The position numbers and the translations under genes were made by a program. 64,000 bases of DNA from Siphonodentalium dalli (taxonomy: Eukaryota > Mollusca > Scaphopoda > Gadilida > Siphonodentaliidae): contig CP136061.1 of NCBI GenBank assembly GCA_032622095.1, forward strand, positions 126,368,754 to 126,432,753. The letters are read 5' to 3'. The notes under the pieces were generated by a model. It did no database searches, had not been told where the DNA came from, and saw nothing but the letters and a program-made list of their open reading frames with translations. Of this stretch, positions 24,205 to 35,227 are shown in pieces (position 1 is the first letter of the stretch; each line of letters opens with the position of its first letter).

Positions 24205-24402
24205 ACAGTAATGCTGTAATTAATCTACTCCTTAACCACAGCAGAATTATGGGTAACTTTTCAGGATTTAGTCGGAAATATGGCTTGTTGCCATTCATCG
24301 GAAAGCTCTGAATGGCAATACGCCATATTTCCGACTAAATCCTGAAAAGTTACCCATAATTCTACTGTGGTTAAGGAGTCGATTAATTAGAGCATTACTG
24401 TA
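24205..24402. mobile_element. Palindromic TA-flanked MITE (CAGTAATGCC family), copy 2
   Basis: 'TACAGTAATGC' to 'GCATTACTGTA'. The two arms meet at 'tcggaaagctctgaatggc'. Nearly the whole element is self-complementary ('accacagcagaattatggg' with 'cccataattctactgtggt'). Confidence 0.92.
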
Positions 24403-24815
24403 TGGCCATTTATCATGCACATTGAAGCAATGAACACTCATACTGAGAAAGAGCCTCCATAAATCTGATAAATGAATCAGTCCTCGAAATTGACCATGAC
24501 AATAAGCAATGCCGCGGGAAATGTTGTGGCAACATGTTGCATCTAAAATGCCACAGCATTATATTTGCAGTGGGTCATTTTTCTTAATTTCAAGGGCTGC
24601 AAGAACAGCAGATTTTTATCATTAACAGTCAATTTATCCTTTACTGTTCTTCCAGTTACAAGACACAGAGCATGACTGTGCCAATATGTCAACAGGTAAA
24701 AAATATTCATAGTGTGATGGTTCATCATGGTCCTTGACAACTCTCACCTACCTGACAATAATCTCTAAATATGTACTTCTATTGTTCAATTTAATAAAGC
24801 CTCAAATTATATATA

Positions 24816-25306
24816 TTAAAGGCACGGGCGGCGTTCGTTGCAGAAATATTCATATTTGTTCAAATCGCCATCAAAAGAAGGAATATTAAAATATATATAG
24901 TTTTGTTCATATGCCAACATAATCAGCGCGTAAATAGTATATTGTCGTCAAGACGTACGATGTTGTACGTAAACAAGAACATGCTCGTGTTACAGAAGTT
25001 TTGCTTCTGTTTACATAACACAGCGCAATTCTATTGGTTAATCACACACAAATGATATAAATGCTCTTTATTATTTCCATATCAGGAAAACAGTGCTCTT
25101 TATGTTTACCATATCCGGATCTAAACAAAAGCCAGGTTCTGTAACGTTTTTTGCTTTTGTTTACATAACAAAGGAAACAAATTAGACAATAACATACTGT
25201 TTATGCCATATTTCTTATTGGTATAAGAACAAGGTCTGTCTATATTTTACTATTCATTCTGTTTATGGCGGTTTTTGACGGAGCTGAATATTTTAACAGC
25301 ATACCA
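24816..25306 (+). mobile_element. TTAA-flanked MITE (cacggg family), right end truncated
   Basis: Starts TTAA + 'aggcacgggcggcgtt' and follows 22651-23178 closely. A ~12-bp deletion removes 'taacaaataac' near 25095. It stops after 'ttttaacagcatacc', where the other copy continues into its right TIR. Confidence 0.85.
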
Positions 25307-25551
25307 TTAATAGTTTGACTTGTAAATTAACTCTAGAAATAATGTCCCATATGGCATATAGTTTGGAAACTAGCTTTACATTTACATTTAGAAAATCTTT
25401 ACATTTTAAAACTGAATAAGGATAATTCATTCAGGAATGAAAGGGTTAACTTTTGGAATAAACCGTAAATTTCTGCAACATTATATTTATTCTATTATTA
25501 TTTCAACATAACTCAGATATTCAAACTTAATAGAACATATCTTTGCAACAG

Positions 25552-25675
25552 GGTAGCATCAACAAGTGCATGGAAACCACAGCTAACACGATGGTGATAG
25601 AGTTTTCTTGTGATACATGTGATGAAGCAGACGTGACATTCTGGTACCGATTCACACTCAGTCCCCTTCCCGCAG
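25552..25675 (+). CDS. Exon 4 of the secreted six-cysteine protein (exon 5 if the microexon is used)
   Basis: Acceptor 'tttgcaacag' and donor 'cccgcag|gtaagt'. The frame follows in phase 0 from exon 3 and reads 'GSINKCMETTANTMVIEF', then 'SCDTCDEADVTFWYRFTL', ending in phase 1. It holds C94, C108 and C111. The C-x2-C pair followed by an acidic patch and 'FWYRF' is the most distinctive part of the protein and the best query for a family search. A second possible acceptor 5 nt downstream (exon start 25557) pairs with the microexon at 22460. Confidence 0.75.
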
Positions 25676-26914
25676 GTAAGTTTACTAAGTCACCTGTTAA
25701 ATGGTCATGGCTCATGTTAATCCTTTTTTTGTTTACTAAATACTCATTGATGTGTAGTTCTTTTAGGAAATGTTCAGATAATAAGTTTCAACAAAATAGC
25801 GTAGGCCATTTGTTGAAATTATTATCTGAACATTTCCCCCAATTAATCCTTCTGCACTTGTAATATCTTTTTGTTTGTCATCTGCTTGCCATATATTTCC
25901 TGAACATCCCCAAGCTGAATAATAGAACATTCCAATGTATACTTTTTTATTGGGTGGGAGAATCCATTTAGTAAAGAAAGGGCTAAATAGGCTTATTACA
26001 TGACCATTCCTGAAAAAATAGAGCATTCCGTCGTCTAAAGCCATGTCATTCCACACGTGTTTGTGGAATTGGATGATGTCACACAATGTAATGATGTTCA
26101 CCTTGAGCTACAAAATAAAAGCATCGTCACACATAGAAATACAGCCCTGTCTGTTTCTGAATAAACTTTGTATGTTTTTATGATTCTACAATTCTATGAT
26201 GGGTGTTGTGTAATAAGCACAGAATGACACTTGTGTGAATGGGTTTGTTGATACGACAATCGAGGCTGCACCTCTCGTTTTCTCCTTCCATGCTGGTACT
26301 TGTGCTATATCGGCAAACACATTCTCACTCTCATGTCATTAAGTGTATATATTGCATGCTATGTATATGTCATTTGGCAGCACTGCCAGCAGGGATATAA
26401 AAATATACCTGTGCAGAATTTTTCCAATTGACCTCATTGATATAGTAATTTCTATGACTTCATTATTAAAGTCTCTGCGAGACATATACGTTCTTTATGT
26501 TTATGAAAATATTTCACAAACCAATATTTAATAATATATACCTCTTTTGGTCATGGATACCAGACTGGAACACAAAGTATATCTTTTGAAGCTCCAAACC
26601 ACCACATATGTATGGTGCCAGTGGTAGCATGGCATTTGAATTTAACATAAAGATCACATCTCACAGCACAACCTTCCATTTAATCTGCAAATTTCTGCAC
26701 TCTTTTCAACATTCCATATCAATGCACAGTTTAAACATATCCTGTCAGTGTAGCTACAATATCATAAACACTTTCATTGTCATTCCTACTGCTTACCCAT
26801 AAGTTGTGGAGTGCACTTGTATACACACATCTGGGGTTCCAGCAAATTATTATTTTGTCCAGTTAAGACCTTATTCCACCAACATAATCACACAGGAAGA
26901 GTTACAACTACTGT

Positions 26915-27019
26915 AGAGCTTTCCGATGAATGGCAACAAGCCATATTTCTGACCAAATCCTGAAAAATTACCCATAATTCTGCTGTGGTTAAGAGTCGAT
27001 TATTTAGGGCATTACTGTA
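26915..27019. mobile_element. Half copy of the palindromic TA-flanked MITE (copy 3)
   Basis: Only one arm remains: 'gagctttccgatgaatggc' through 'gggcattactgta'. It begins exactly at the hairpin tip of full copies, as does the neighbouring half at 27099. Confidence 0.85.
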
Positions 27020-27098
27020 GTGCTATTTAAATGGGCAAGGCCATTTTAGTCAGTTTATAAAGACGTCATTAAAAATAGCATGCTACTTCTTTCCAACA

Positions 27099-27203
27099 GA
27101 GCTTTCCAATGAATGGCAACAAGCCATATTTCCGACTAAATCCTGAAAAATTACCCATAATTTTGCTGTGGTTAAGGAGTCGATTATTTAGGGCATTACT
27201 GTA
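27099..27203. mobile_element. Half copy of the palindromic TA-flanked MITE (copy 4)
   Basis: Single arm 'gagctttccaatgaatggc' through 'gggcattactgta', in the same orientation as 26915-27019 and 80 bp from it. Both halves start at the palindrome centre. Confidence 0.85.
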
Positions 27204-27430
27204 CATGGTGTACCTGCACTTGCCATGAACACGAGAAATTGTTTAATTTTCACAAACGCGACTTTTGGATTATAGGGATTCCAGAATTAATTAATTATTA
27301 CTACATTAATTAAAATAAAAATCCTCAGTATATTGAAAATATATTCACACAATTGGCTTACATTGTATATGGGATACCAACCTGCCAATAGGTTAAACTG
27401 AGTAGGAGAATCATTTCAGGAGTGAATAGG

Positions 27431-27696
27431 TTAGCCCTTCCATGATTAGAGCTTCTTAAAATTTTGAGAAAACCCTGTGCCAATGCATTCTGTTATATAT
27501 GCGAGTCTCCCATAAGGAGCCTCGCATATATAAGAGAACACATTGGCCTAACAATATTTACATTGACCTTGTAAGCCAGTGCATTCTTTTATTATATGCG
27601 AGTCCCCCTACCAATGGGAGACTCACATATAAGAGAATGCACTAGCACAGGATCTTTAATGCTGCACCAGTGCAGCTCCCATCATGAAAGGGTTAA
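27431..27696. mobile_element. Double-hairpin MITE with TTAA-like edges (CCCTTTCATGA family), copy 1, in intron 4
   Basis: The right edge 'tcatgaaaggg'+TTAA pairs with the left edge 'cccttccatga' (left target degenerate: TTAG). Two separate hairpins lie inside, each built on 'ttatatatgcgag' and 'ctcgcatatataa', separated by 'aacaatatttacattgacc'. Other copies lie at 30025, 31029 and 63635. Confidence 0.85.
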
Positions 27697-27738
27697 CTTC
27701 TGATCTCATGAAGAATATCATGTTTTTTTTTCTGACAG

Positions 27739-27926
27739 TACAAGATCCAGAAGATTGGTGCTTTGCAAGATCTGGTTCAGACTTTCCTGGCAGTTTACAG
27801 CCTGTTCCTGTGTCCTTCACTATGCGGCCAGTCACGACACAGGGACCAAGTGGAGCATCCCATCTTATTCCATTGTCTGTTACAAACCTTGTTGTCCTGT
27901 GTTTGTTCCTTATGACAGTGCGATAA
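27739..27926 (+). CDS. Last exon of the secreted six-cysteine protein: GPI-signal-like C-terminus
   Basis: Acceptor 'tttttttctgacag'. The first two bases complete V130. The frame then reads 'QDPEDWCFARSGSDFPGSLQ' (C137) and a Thr/Ser/Pro-rich linker 'FTMRPVTTQGPSGASH'. It ends with the hydrophobic 'LIPLSVTNLVVLCLFLMTVR' and a TAA at 27924-27926. The tail is hydrophobic to its end with just one terminal Arg. That fits a cleaved GPI signal with the attachment site near S167-S170, though a short C-terminal membrane anchor cannot be excluded. The order signal peptide, Cys-rich domain, Ser/Thr linker and GPI tail makes the gene structurally complete. Confidence 0.75.
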
Positions 27927-28063
27927 AAGAAGTCGATGTATGGGATGAATTGCTGAAAACAACTGAGAATTCTTCATCATTTACCAATTTCAGCAATCAT
28001 ATCATGATAACAGAAATGATAATGCTTACATTTTTATTACATGATACTACCCTTATTCCATTC

Positions 28064-28069
28064 AATAAA
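28064..28069 (+). promoter_or_regulatory. Polyadenylation signal AATAAA of the secreted-protein gene
   Basis: Canonical AATAAA, 138 nt after the stop codon at 27924-27926, followed by AT-rich sequence. Most likely 3' end of the transcript near 28085. Confidence 0.6.
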
Positions 28070-28430
28070 CCCATTCTATAAATTGTGATATTAAACGTTC
28101 GTTTAATAACAGGAAATAGTGCCAGGTGACCTTTGACTTACGGTTTGTCGTCTGTTAACATTACGTACGCTACGCCTCAAAATACTATGGCTTCCAATAT
28201 TTTTCAAACAGATTATCATGAATGAAGAGTTTGAAAAGTTATGTCATTAAATATACGCCATTAAATGCGCTAAAGTTTCTTTATTTATCTGGGACTATTT
28301 CTTTACGCGGGCAAACAGCGAATAGTTACGTGAAACGTCATCGCATGCCTTATAGAAGCTGATGTTAGTTTCGCGTCCTATTTGTTTATTTAAGTATGTT
28401 TTGTCGATGTTGTGGATCATGTAATAAATA

Positions 28431-28566
28431 GAATCTACAACTCGTCCCCAGTTTATAGCGGAAATTACAAAACTCGTCCAGTAAATTAGGTCTAAAGGCT
28501 CGGTACAGACCTAATTTACTGAACTTGTTTTGTAAATTCCGCTATAAATTGGGGACTCGTAGATCC
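28431..28566. repeat. ~136-bp inverted repeat
   Basis: 'tctacaactcgtccccagtt' at the left pairs with 'aattggggactcgtaga' at the right. The inner 'cgtccagtaaattaggtct' and 'agacctaatttactgaac' also pair. The ~15-bp centre is unpaired. Confidence 0.85.
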
Positions 28567-28599
28567 TCTATATATAGCACATCTTGGTATCTTCAATGC

Positions 28600-29168
28600 A
28601 TTGGAGACGGGACAACACGGGCCAAAGTTTGCTCACCGAGGAGTACCTCATATGGATCTTTTGGGTGACCTCTAGATGGGAGCCATACAATTTTTCCTAA
28701 TTTCATTGAAAAACATGGCCGCAGACGTCACACTGTTATGACTAAATACTTCGGCCCGCATCTCACATTCGATCATCACCAAACTACATATGGATCTTGA
28801 GGGTGACCTCTAGATGGGAGCCTTCTATTTTGACCGAAATTTGTTAATAAACATGGTCACTGGCAGCCATCTTGGATTTTACTCTTTGCATCACTAAATC
28901 CTTTGGCAAACCCTACAGACCACTTCCCACATTCGATTGTCTCCGAACTTCTTGGGTGATCTCTAGATGGGAGCCATCAAATTTTCTGAATTTTGTTGAA
29001 AAATATGGCCGCCAGGAGCCATCTTGGATTTAATATATATATCTTGATGTTGACATCCAGTATTACTTAGACAATTCAACTTTCCACATTCCAAATCGCT
29101 TTATTGACTGTAACACATGAAATTTTCCTCCGTCCAAGTTGAGCTACAGTATCATTGACACTTCATAT
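28600..29168 (+). mobile_element. Helentron-like tandem-repeat element, 5' truncated, diverged
   Basis: About three ~130-150-bp units with 'acctctagatgggagcc' and 'ggccgc.agacgtc' / 'gccatcttggatt', then the 3' end 'aagttgagctacagtatcat' + 'tgacacttcatat' as in 19942-20770 and 57776-60826. The 5' hairpin is missing. Confidence 0.7.
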
Positions 29169-29198
29169 TGTATTATTGCCATTTCTCTAGTGATCCAA

Positions 29199-29302
29199 AT
29201 AAATGTGCAGTCCCAAATAAATGTACAGGGTGGAAAACGTGCAGACCCGAATAAACGTGCAGACCCGAATAAACGCGCAGACACGAATAAACTTGCAGGG
29301 AT
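29199..29302 (+). repeat. 18-bp minisatellite
   Basis: Units of the form 'gaataaacgtgcagaccc' in 18-bp steps, most regular in the middle. The period is a multiple of three, so both strands stay open and spell repeats such as PNKRAD. No other support for translation. Confidence 0.8.
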
Positions 29303-29380
29303 GTACATGCTGTTCGAAACCATTTTAATTGTTGTTGACAATTGTAATTATGGGAGAGCTAAATTGCCAGAAGTGCACAT

Positions 29381-29596
29381 ACAGTAATGCCCTAAATAAT
29401 CAACTCCATAACCACAGAAGAATTATGGGTAATTTTTCAGGATTTAGTCGGAAATATGGCTTGTTGCCATTCATCGGAAAGCTCTCGCTGAGAGCTTTGC
29501 GATGAATGGCAACAAACCATATTTCCAACTAAATCCTGAAAAATTACCCAAACTTCTGCTGTGGTTAAGGAGTCGATTATTTAGGACATTACTGTA
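29381..29596. mobile_element. Palindromic TA-flanked MITE, copy 5
   Basis: 'TACAGTAATGCCC' to 'GGACATTACTGTA' with a near-perfect 216-bp palindrome. The tip is 'aagctctcgctgagagctt'. Confidence 0.93.
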
Positions 29597-29887
29597 ATTA
29601 TATGAACAAACACCAACATTTTCCATAAAGGGCACATGTTATCCTGTCTGTGAGATGGTTATTGTTATGCCTGTTCCGGTGTCCCTCTTCCACACAGTTT
29701 TCAAAATATAAATAAAAGTGACATCACTGAATTACTGGAATAAAATCCTGTGCTCAAACCAGGGTTGAAATAAATTAAACCAAATTTACTCTAACCCAAC
29801 CTGCACAAATGTAATTTTTTTGTGATGAAATATTTCACAACATCTTCTGATTCTGGCAAGTAATGCATGCATGTTTATTCAGAACAC

Positions 29888-29972
29888 CAGTCTAATTAAA
29901 ATTAGACTAAGATTTCATTTCAATCAACAGTTGATTGAAATGAAATTATGGTCTAGTATTAATTAGACTGTT
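29888..29972. repeat. ~85-bp hairpin
   Basis: 'gtctaattaaaattagact' through the tip 'caatcaacagttgattg' and back to 'gtctagtattaattagac'. An inner stem of 'tttcatttcaatcaac' and its complement is perfect. Confidence 0.85.
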
Positions 29973-30024
29973 AGAACAATAGAGTAATCATTCTCTTAGG
30001 AGGATTCAATGTGTGATTAACTTA

Positions 30025-30277
30025 TTAACCCTTTCATAACGGGAGCTGCGCTGGCGCAGCATTAAAGACCCTGTGCCAGTGCATTCTCTTATATATGCAA
30101 GTCAACCATAGGTTGCCTCGCATATATAAGAGAAGGCACTGGCTGCAAGATCAAGGTAAATATTGTTATGCCAATGCATTCTCTTATATATGTGAGGTGA
30201 CCTATGGTCGACTCGCATATATAAGAGAATGCATTGGCACAGGGTTTTCATAAATATTCAGGATGCTCCAGTCCAGT
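30025..30277. mobile_element. Double-hairpin TTAA MITE, copy 2
   Basis: Starts TTAA + 'ccctttcat'. Two hairpins of 'ctcttatatatg' type flank 'aaggtaaatattgttatgcc'. The right end stops at 'aggatgctccagtc', just short of the expected 'atgaaaggg'. Confidence 0.85.
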
Positions 30278-30832
30278 GAGAAGTAAATGACAATGAACAC
30301 TCATTCCTCAACAAACTTCAGTATTTAACATGTTCTTATTTGTATTTTCCTGTAATGTGTCAAGAGTTTTTGATAACCAATTTTGGGCATTGCAATATTT
30401 TCTATTTATTGCTGTTTGTTATCATCTGAAATTTCATTCCAATCAAATCGGTTATTCCCTTGTAGTTTCACGGCAGACTTAACAGTGCTCAAAAGCCTGA
30501 AACGTGAGCTATAATCTGGATATTATGCTTAATAGTAATTATTGTGTTTTATATATACACTTTCACTAGCATTTAAAGGGATGTGAGGTCTTCACAGTGG
30601 GTAAATGTGAGAAATCTCAAAAGTCATTAAATCTATCATCACCATGAAAAATGCGAGAAAATAGATTGTTTTAATTTCACTATCTTTGTTTTGTTTTCGC
30701 TATCAATAATTCAATAACAATAATTCTATGATAATGATATTGTGCATGTAAACATGACTGTTACAGCAATTAATTTGTCAACAAACATTGCTGATCTTGC
30801 CAGTAATTAAAATATTTTAGTCTAAATCCTTT

Positions 30833-30866
30833 TTAGCTCAACTTACTTTTGTAAGTTTGAGCTATT
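30833..30866 (+). repeat. Isolated Helentron-like 5' hairpin
   Basis: 'tagctcaacttacttttgta' + 'agtttgagcta' matches the 5' tip of 19942 and 57776. No tandem units follow directly. A single reverse-oriented unit fragment lies at about 32108-32225 ('ccaagatggccactggcagc'). Confidence 0.6.
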
Positions 30867-31028
30867 GTTTCAGAATAATTTCAATTCCTTGGCCTTTTCC
30901 AAATTTACCATTCTGTTTTGATTGAATTTTAGTATTTTATTGAACTAATTGGACTGGTAGTGTAGCTGTAACAGTAATGTTTACATAAGAATGGTTTCAA
31001 AACACAACATCTCATTATGGGAGGATTA

Positions 31029-31276
31029 TTAACCCTTCCATGACTGGAGCTTCCTGAAATTTTGTGAAAACCCTGTACCAATGCATTATCTTATATATGC
31101 GTGTCTCCCATAGGGGGTCTTGCATATATAAGATAATACATTAGCATAACAATATTTACCTCGACATTGTAAGCCAGTGCATTCTCTCATATATCCGAGG
31201 CTCCCTATATAGACTCGCATATATAAGAGAATGTACTGGTACAGGACCAGCGCAGCTCCCTTCATGAAAGCTTTAA
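31029..31276. mobile_element. Double-hairpin TTAA MITE, copy 3
   Basis: TTAA + 'cccttccatgactgg' to 'tcatgaaagctttaa' with two inner hairpins. Same family as 27431, 30025 and 63635. Confidence 0.88.
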
Positions 31277-33168
31277 TTAAGAATATAAGTACAAAATGTA
31301 TCTATATTTCCTGTTCTTCTTGATGCTAATAATTTTACGGACTTTTATGTAATTTTGCATGTACCCACTTCAAAGACCTTGAATTCCAATGTAATTAAGT
31401 TTCTTATTACCGGTAGTGGTATTAGTGATATGCATTATCGGATACATTAACTTATCAGTGTTTCCGCTAAAGGGGCAGTGGGTCCCTTTTAGGGTCCTTC
31501 CCCACCAAGCTCATACAATCATTTGACAGTGGTTTTGCTATGAATAGGTATTTCCACAATATGTGCCAAACAGCAGTTATAATTGTGAACCAGGTTTTAA
31601 CAGGCGCAATATATCATCTGTTTTACATGTATCAGGAGTCTTATTAATTTAACCGGAATTTCAAAAACCAATTTATTACATAATTTTGGGCAAATTACTA
31701 GGATTACAACTCATTTTCAGCAGATTGCCAACAGAAATGAATTCTGAATAATCTTTATGAATTATCAGAGGGTTCCTTTTGGTCAGAGAGTTTCTTTATG
31801 AGACAATCCTTGTTTTGAGCTGTCACAAATCTTATGGTATTGACTCCATTTGACCAGTTACCTAGTTTGCTAGGAAACTATATGTTGAATAAAACAATAT
31901 TTATAACTGTGGGGGGGGGGGTGAAAAAAATTCCGGCACGTAAAAAGCCACCAACAAGCAATTTTTTCCGCAACTAAAAAAAAAAATTCCTGCTTGTTTT
32001 TTAGTGTTTTGGCAATGAGTTGGGCTTCAAAACCACTTTGAATGAGAGAAATAATGTAATTCTAACTGTAAAATGACTGTAGGCAGTTATCGTGTTGTAT
32101 TTTGTTGCAAATTTTGAAATCCAAGATGGCCACTGGCAGCCATGTTTTTTTGGCCGAATGACCTCAAAATGACTCATTCCTATTTACATGTCCATGTTAA
32201 CATCCATGATAAATAGTATGCACAGAAATTCATATACAGCTGTTTACAGTGAATTTCCCCCCGCAAATCTCTGTTTTAGTGTTAAAAGGGGGGGTGGGTG
32301 TCAAAAAATGGTCGGAAAAAACTGCCGAAAACAGGGGGGGGGGGGTCGGAAATTTTTTCCAGGCACGTATGATGGGGTGGGTGGGTGTCTCTTGGGTCCA
32401 AAAAGCAGTTTTTTTCCATATGCCAAAAAAATTTTCCATTCCTGCTATTGAGTCTTATTTTGATGTGTTTTGAACAGAAACGGGTCATATATAGTTAATT
32501 GTAATGCTATGCTACATATAGAGGTTATCAGAAGTTGGATCAGTTGCACAATGGCCAACAATAACCCAAATTCAACTTGATAGAACTAGAAACTGCGCTA
32601 TTGGAAAAATAAAATTTAATCAGGATTCCATCTACTGATACAACAAAATAAGAATAACTATGCAGAACTCAGCTGAAAATAAGTAATAAAATGAAAGCAC
32701 ACTTGACCATATGTGACATGGAAATAAAGATATAATAAATAATGGAATAAAATAGACTTTTGACAACGTAAAACATAAAATCTTAACAAATAAATTGAAG
32801 GCCAGCCAGGCCAGCTTGAACAATTTCACATTGTTTTCCATGTTAATGTGGATCAGCTTGTAATGTTAATCACAGTAACGAAGATTTTATCGTCACTGAT
32901 ATCGTGAGCAAAAAAAGAAGTGAAATTGGGCTATCCATCCATATTATTCCCAATTATTACGAAGCCTATTACTTCAGGCAGTGGCTACCAGCCTGCCATT
33001 ACACGCTATAACAGGTTTCCTCAGTTCTGGTTTCTGAGATGCCCCAAGAAGAGTAGCGCGGTTATATCATGGTTATGTTTGGTATTAGCATTATTCTTCA
33101 AACTGGGATGAACTGGGATGAACAGTTGTTTATCCACATGTTTTGATAAACAATTTGATTCCAGCAAT
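31277..33168. other. No gene; G-rich and A-rich simple sequence
   Basis: Poly-G runs near 31912-31921, 32287-32293 and 32333-32346, with 'ggtgggtgggtgtc'-like tracts. The phrase 'ccaggcacgtatgat' at 32358 returns in complement at 33859-33873 ('atcatacgtgcctgg'). Pro/Gly-rich frames here come from the homopolymer runs. Confidence 0.6.
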
Positions 33169-33384
33169 ACAGTAATGCCCTAATTAAACGACTCCATAAC
33201 CACAGCAGAATAATGAGTAATTTTTCACAATTTAGTCGGAAATATGGCTTGTTGTCATTCATTGGAAAGCTCTCACCGAGAGCTTTCCGATGAATGACAA
33301 CAAGCCATATTTCCGACTAAATCCTGAAAAATTACCTATTATTCTGCTGTGTTTATGGAGTCGATTAATTAGGGCATTACTGTA
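33169..33384. mobile_element. Palindromic TA-flanked MITE, copy 6
   Basis: 'TACAGTAATGCCC' to 'GGGCATTACTGTA', 216 bp. The arms are nearly perfect, with the tip 'aagctctcaccgagagctt'. Confidence 0.95.
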
Positions 33385-33714
33385 TATCACATAGCAAATA
33401 TCAAAATATCAAATAATCTGAAATTTGTTGTACCGGTACCATGTATTATGTAGAATACTCAAATGTGATTATGTGACTAGATCATGTGACTATATATTAT
33501 GAAAATGAATGTTAATAAAAACTTTGGCACTGTCTATATATCCCTTGAAATGTGATTATGTTGACACATTTCTTGATTAATGACACTTATATAATAAATT
33601 CAAATAGTATCGTTATCTCATTATGCACTGTTCTATTCAAATATCGCGCAATAAATTATGATAATGCAGGATAATCAGCTATTTGGTTGCTCAATTGATA
33701 ATTTTCTCAAATTT

Positions 33715-34010
33715 AGGGGGGTGGGTGTCCAAAACTGACCGGAAAAAAACTTCCTGAAACGGAAAAAAAAGGGTGGGTGTCCAAAATTGCCTGGAAAAAA
33801 AGACCGGAAACGGAAGAAATTGGGTGGGTGGGTGGTCCGAGGCCAGAAAAAATAAAAATCATCATACGTGCCTGGAAATTTTTTTCGACCCCCCCCCCCC
33901 CCCCCCCCCTGCCGAAAACGGAAAAAAATTTGGCGGTGGGGGTGGGTGGGTACAAAAAATGATCGAAAGGGAAAAAATGCCATACGTGCCTGAATTTTTT
34001 TTCATATATT
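33715..34010. repeat. G-rich / C-rich low-complexity block
   Basis: Repeated 'gg(g)tgggtgtccaaaa' + 'ctg.ccggaaa' units, a C tract of about 20 nt at 33890-33909, then the opposite-polarity 'ggtgggggtgggtgggtac'. Apparent proline- or glycine-rich proteins on both strands are artefacts. Several G-runs could form quadruplexes. Confidence 0.75.
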
Positions 34011-34077
34011 AGAAAAACCAAAAACTACCTTTTTCGTCATGCTACCAACCTCCTACCAGAGACTTGATTATGGAATA

Positions 34078-34298
34078 TGCGGTAATGCCTGAAGTATATG
34101 ACCTTTTAACCACAGCAGAATTATGGGAAATTTTTCACAGGATTTAGTCAGAAATATGTCTTGTTGCCATTCATCGGAAAGCTCTCGGTGAGAGCTTTCC
34201 GATGAATGGCTGAGCAAGCCATATTTCCAACAAAATCCAGAAAAATTTCCCATAATTCTTCTGTGGTTTAGGGGTCGATTATTTAGGACATTACTGTA
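34078..34298. mobile_element. Palindromic TA-flanked MITE, copy 7
   Basis: Degenerate left end 'gcggtaatgcctgaagta' and right end 'aggacattactgta'. The tip 'aagctctcggtgagagctt' is intact. Confidence 0.88.
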
Positions 34299-34627
34299 GT
34301 CTGCATAAGCTTTCCATTGGTGGATGATGCTAATTTTGTCCCTTCTCAAATCTTCAAACTCAGGGAATGTTATTGTAATGTGTTTGACAAAAAGTGGAAA
34401 GAGCACAATTTGCCCAAACTCAAGTTTATACAATTTTCAGCTTGCTTCTGCTCGAGCATGTGGAATAGTGTTTAGAAATAATAAAAAATGGGAAACACAC
34501 TACAAAAGTTGAGGAAATTTCTTGCAAGCTATCCCCCTTCTGTTACAGGACAGATCATGTGCTCTTTCTTTGTGACATAAAATTATTTATCCCACATGGT
34601 TGTTATTAATAACAAGACAGGTGTGCC

Positions 34628-35227
34628 TTAAAGGGGTACTGTACCCAAGATGTTGTTGTTGGTTTCTATAATCCCCGAGTCGGAGAATAAGGTAACAACT
34701 TTTCCATTTTTTGAAAGTATGTTGAGTACGAAGTATTGTTACGGATGGCAAATTTACCGGAATGCAAAAATACAAATTGTCGTTGTCGAGTAATTTTTGT
34801 ACAGTTTTCAACCAAATGAATCAAATAAACATTATAGTATATGCTTAGTAGTCCCATATACTCATTTAAGTTAGTGTATGGTCACTAGTCAATGAGTAGC
34901 TTGGGTTTTCTCCCCGTATAAGCATAATGTTTCAAACGATCGTGTGTGCAATTGTTTTATTAATCCAGTATCCCTCAATTATAATTTGATTACGTTTTGT
35001 ACACGGAAATTCCAATTTTAAGAGACGCCATTTTATGGCTGGAGCCATAAAATCAATTTATATTAAATTATTAACTTTTAAATTATAAAATTTTAAGATA
35101 GCCTATTAACCTGAGCGTTTACAGAATACATCTTCGACTCAAATTACTTATATTTCTATATAGTATCGATACTAGATCGTTGTTATCACCGGGAATTTAT
35201 TGAAAATGGCGTACAGTACCCCTTTAA
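34628..35227. mobile_element. TTAA-flanked MITE with TIR AGGGGTACTGTAC
   Basis: TTAA + 'aggggtactgtac' at 34628 and 'gtacagtacccct' + TTAA ending at 35227 are exact complements. 600 bp overall and no coding frame of note. The TTAA target and ends fit piggyBac-type non-autonomous elements. Confidence 0.85.

Larger units (their letters stand above)
19469..25551 (+). other. Intron 3 of the secreted-protein gene (may contain a 29-nt microexon)
   Basis: The 6.1-kb interval holds a Helentron-like element (19942-20770), an inverted repeat (20779-21003), TTAA- and TA-flanked MITEs (22651, 24205, 24816), and a possible microexon at 22460-22488. The longest open frame (21558-22016, minus) is unrecognised. 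Confidence 0.6.

Noticed and set aside
23998-24219. Possible SINE or small gene with 'tagccaaggtgattagg' and 'aggtttgcaaccc'
   Set aside because: The B-box-like phrase is weak, no A box at proper spacing and no tail were seen, and no second copy occurs in the window.
29139-29387. 82-residue frame with PNKRAD repeats
   Set aside because: Explained by the 18-bp minisatellite. The antisense is equally open.
32188-34021. Gly- or Pro-rich frames on both strands
   Set aside because: Produced by poly-G/poly-C and 'ggtggg' simple sequence. Low complexity, no conserved motif.
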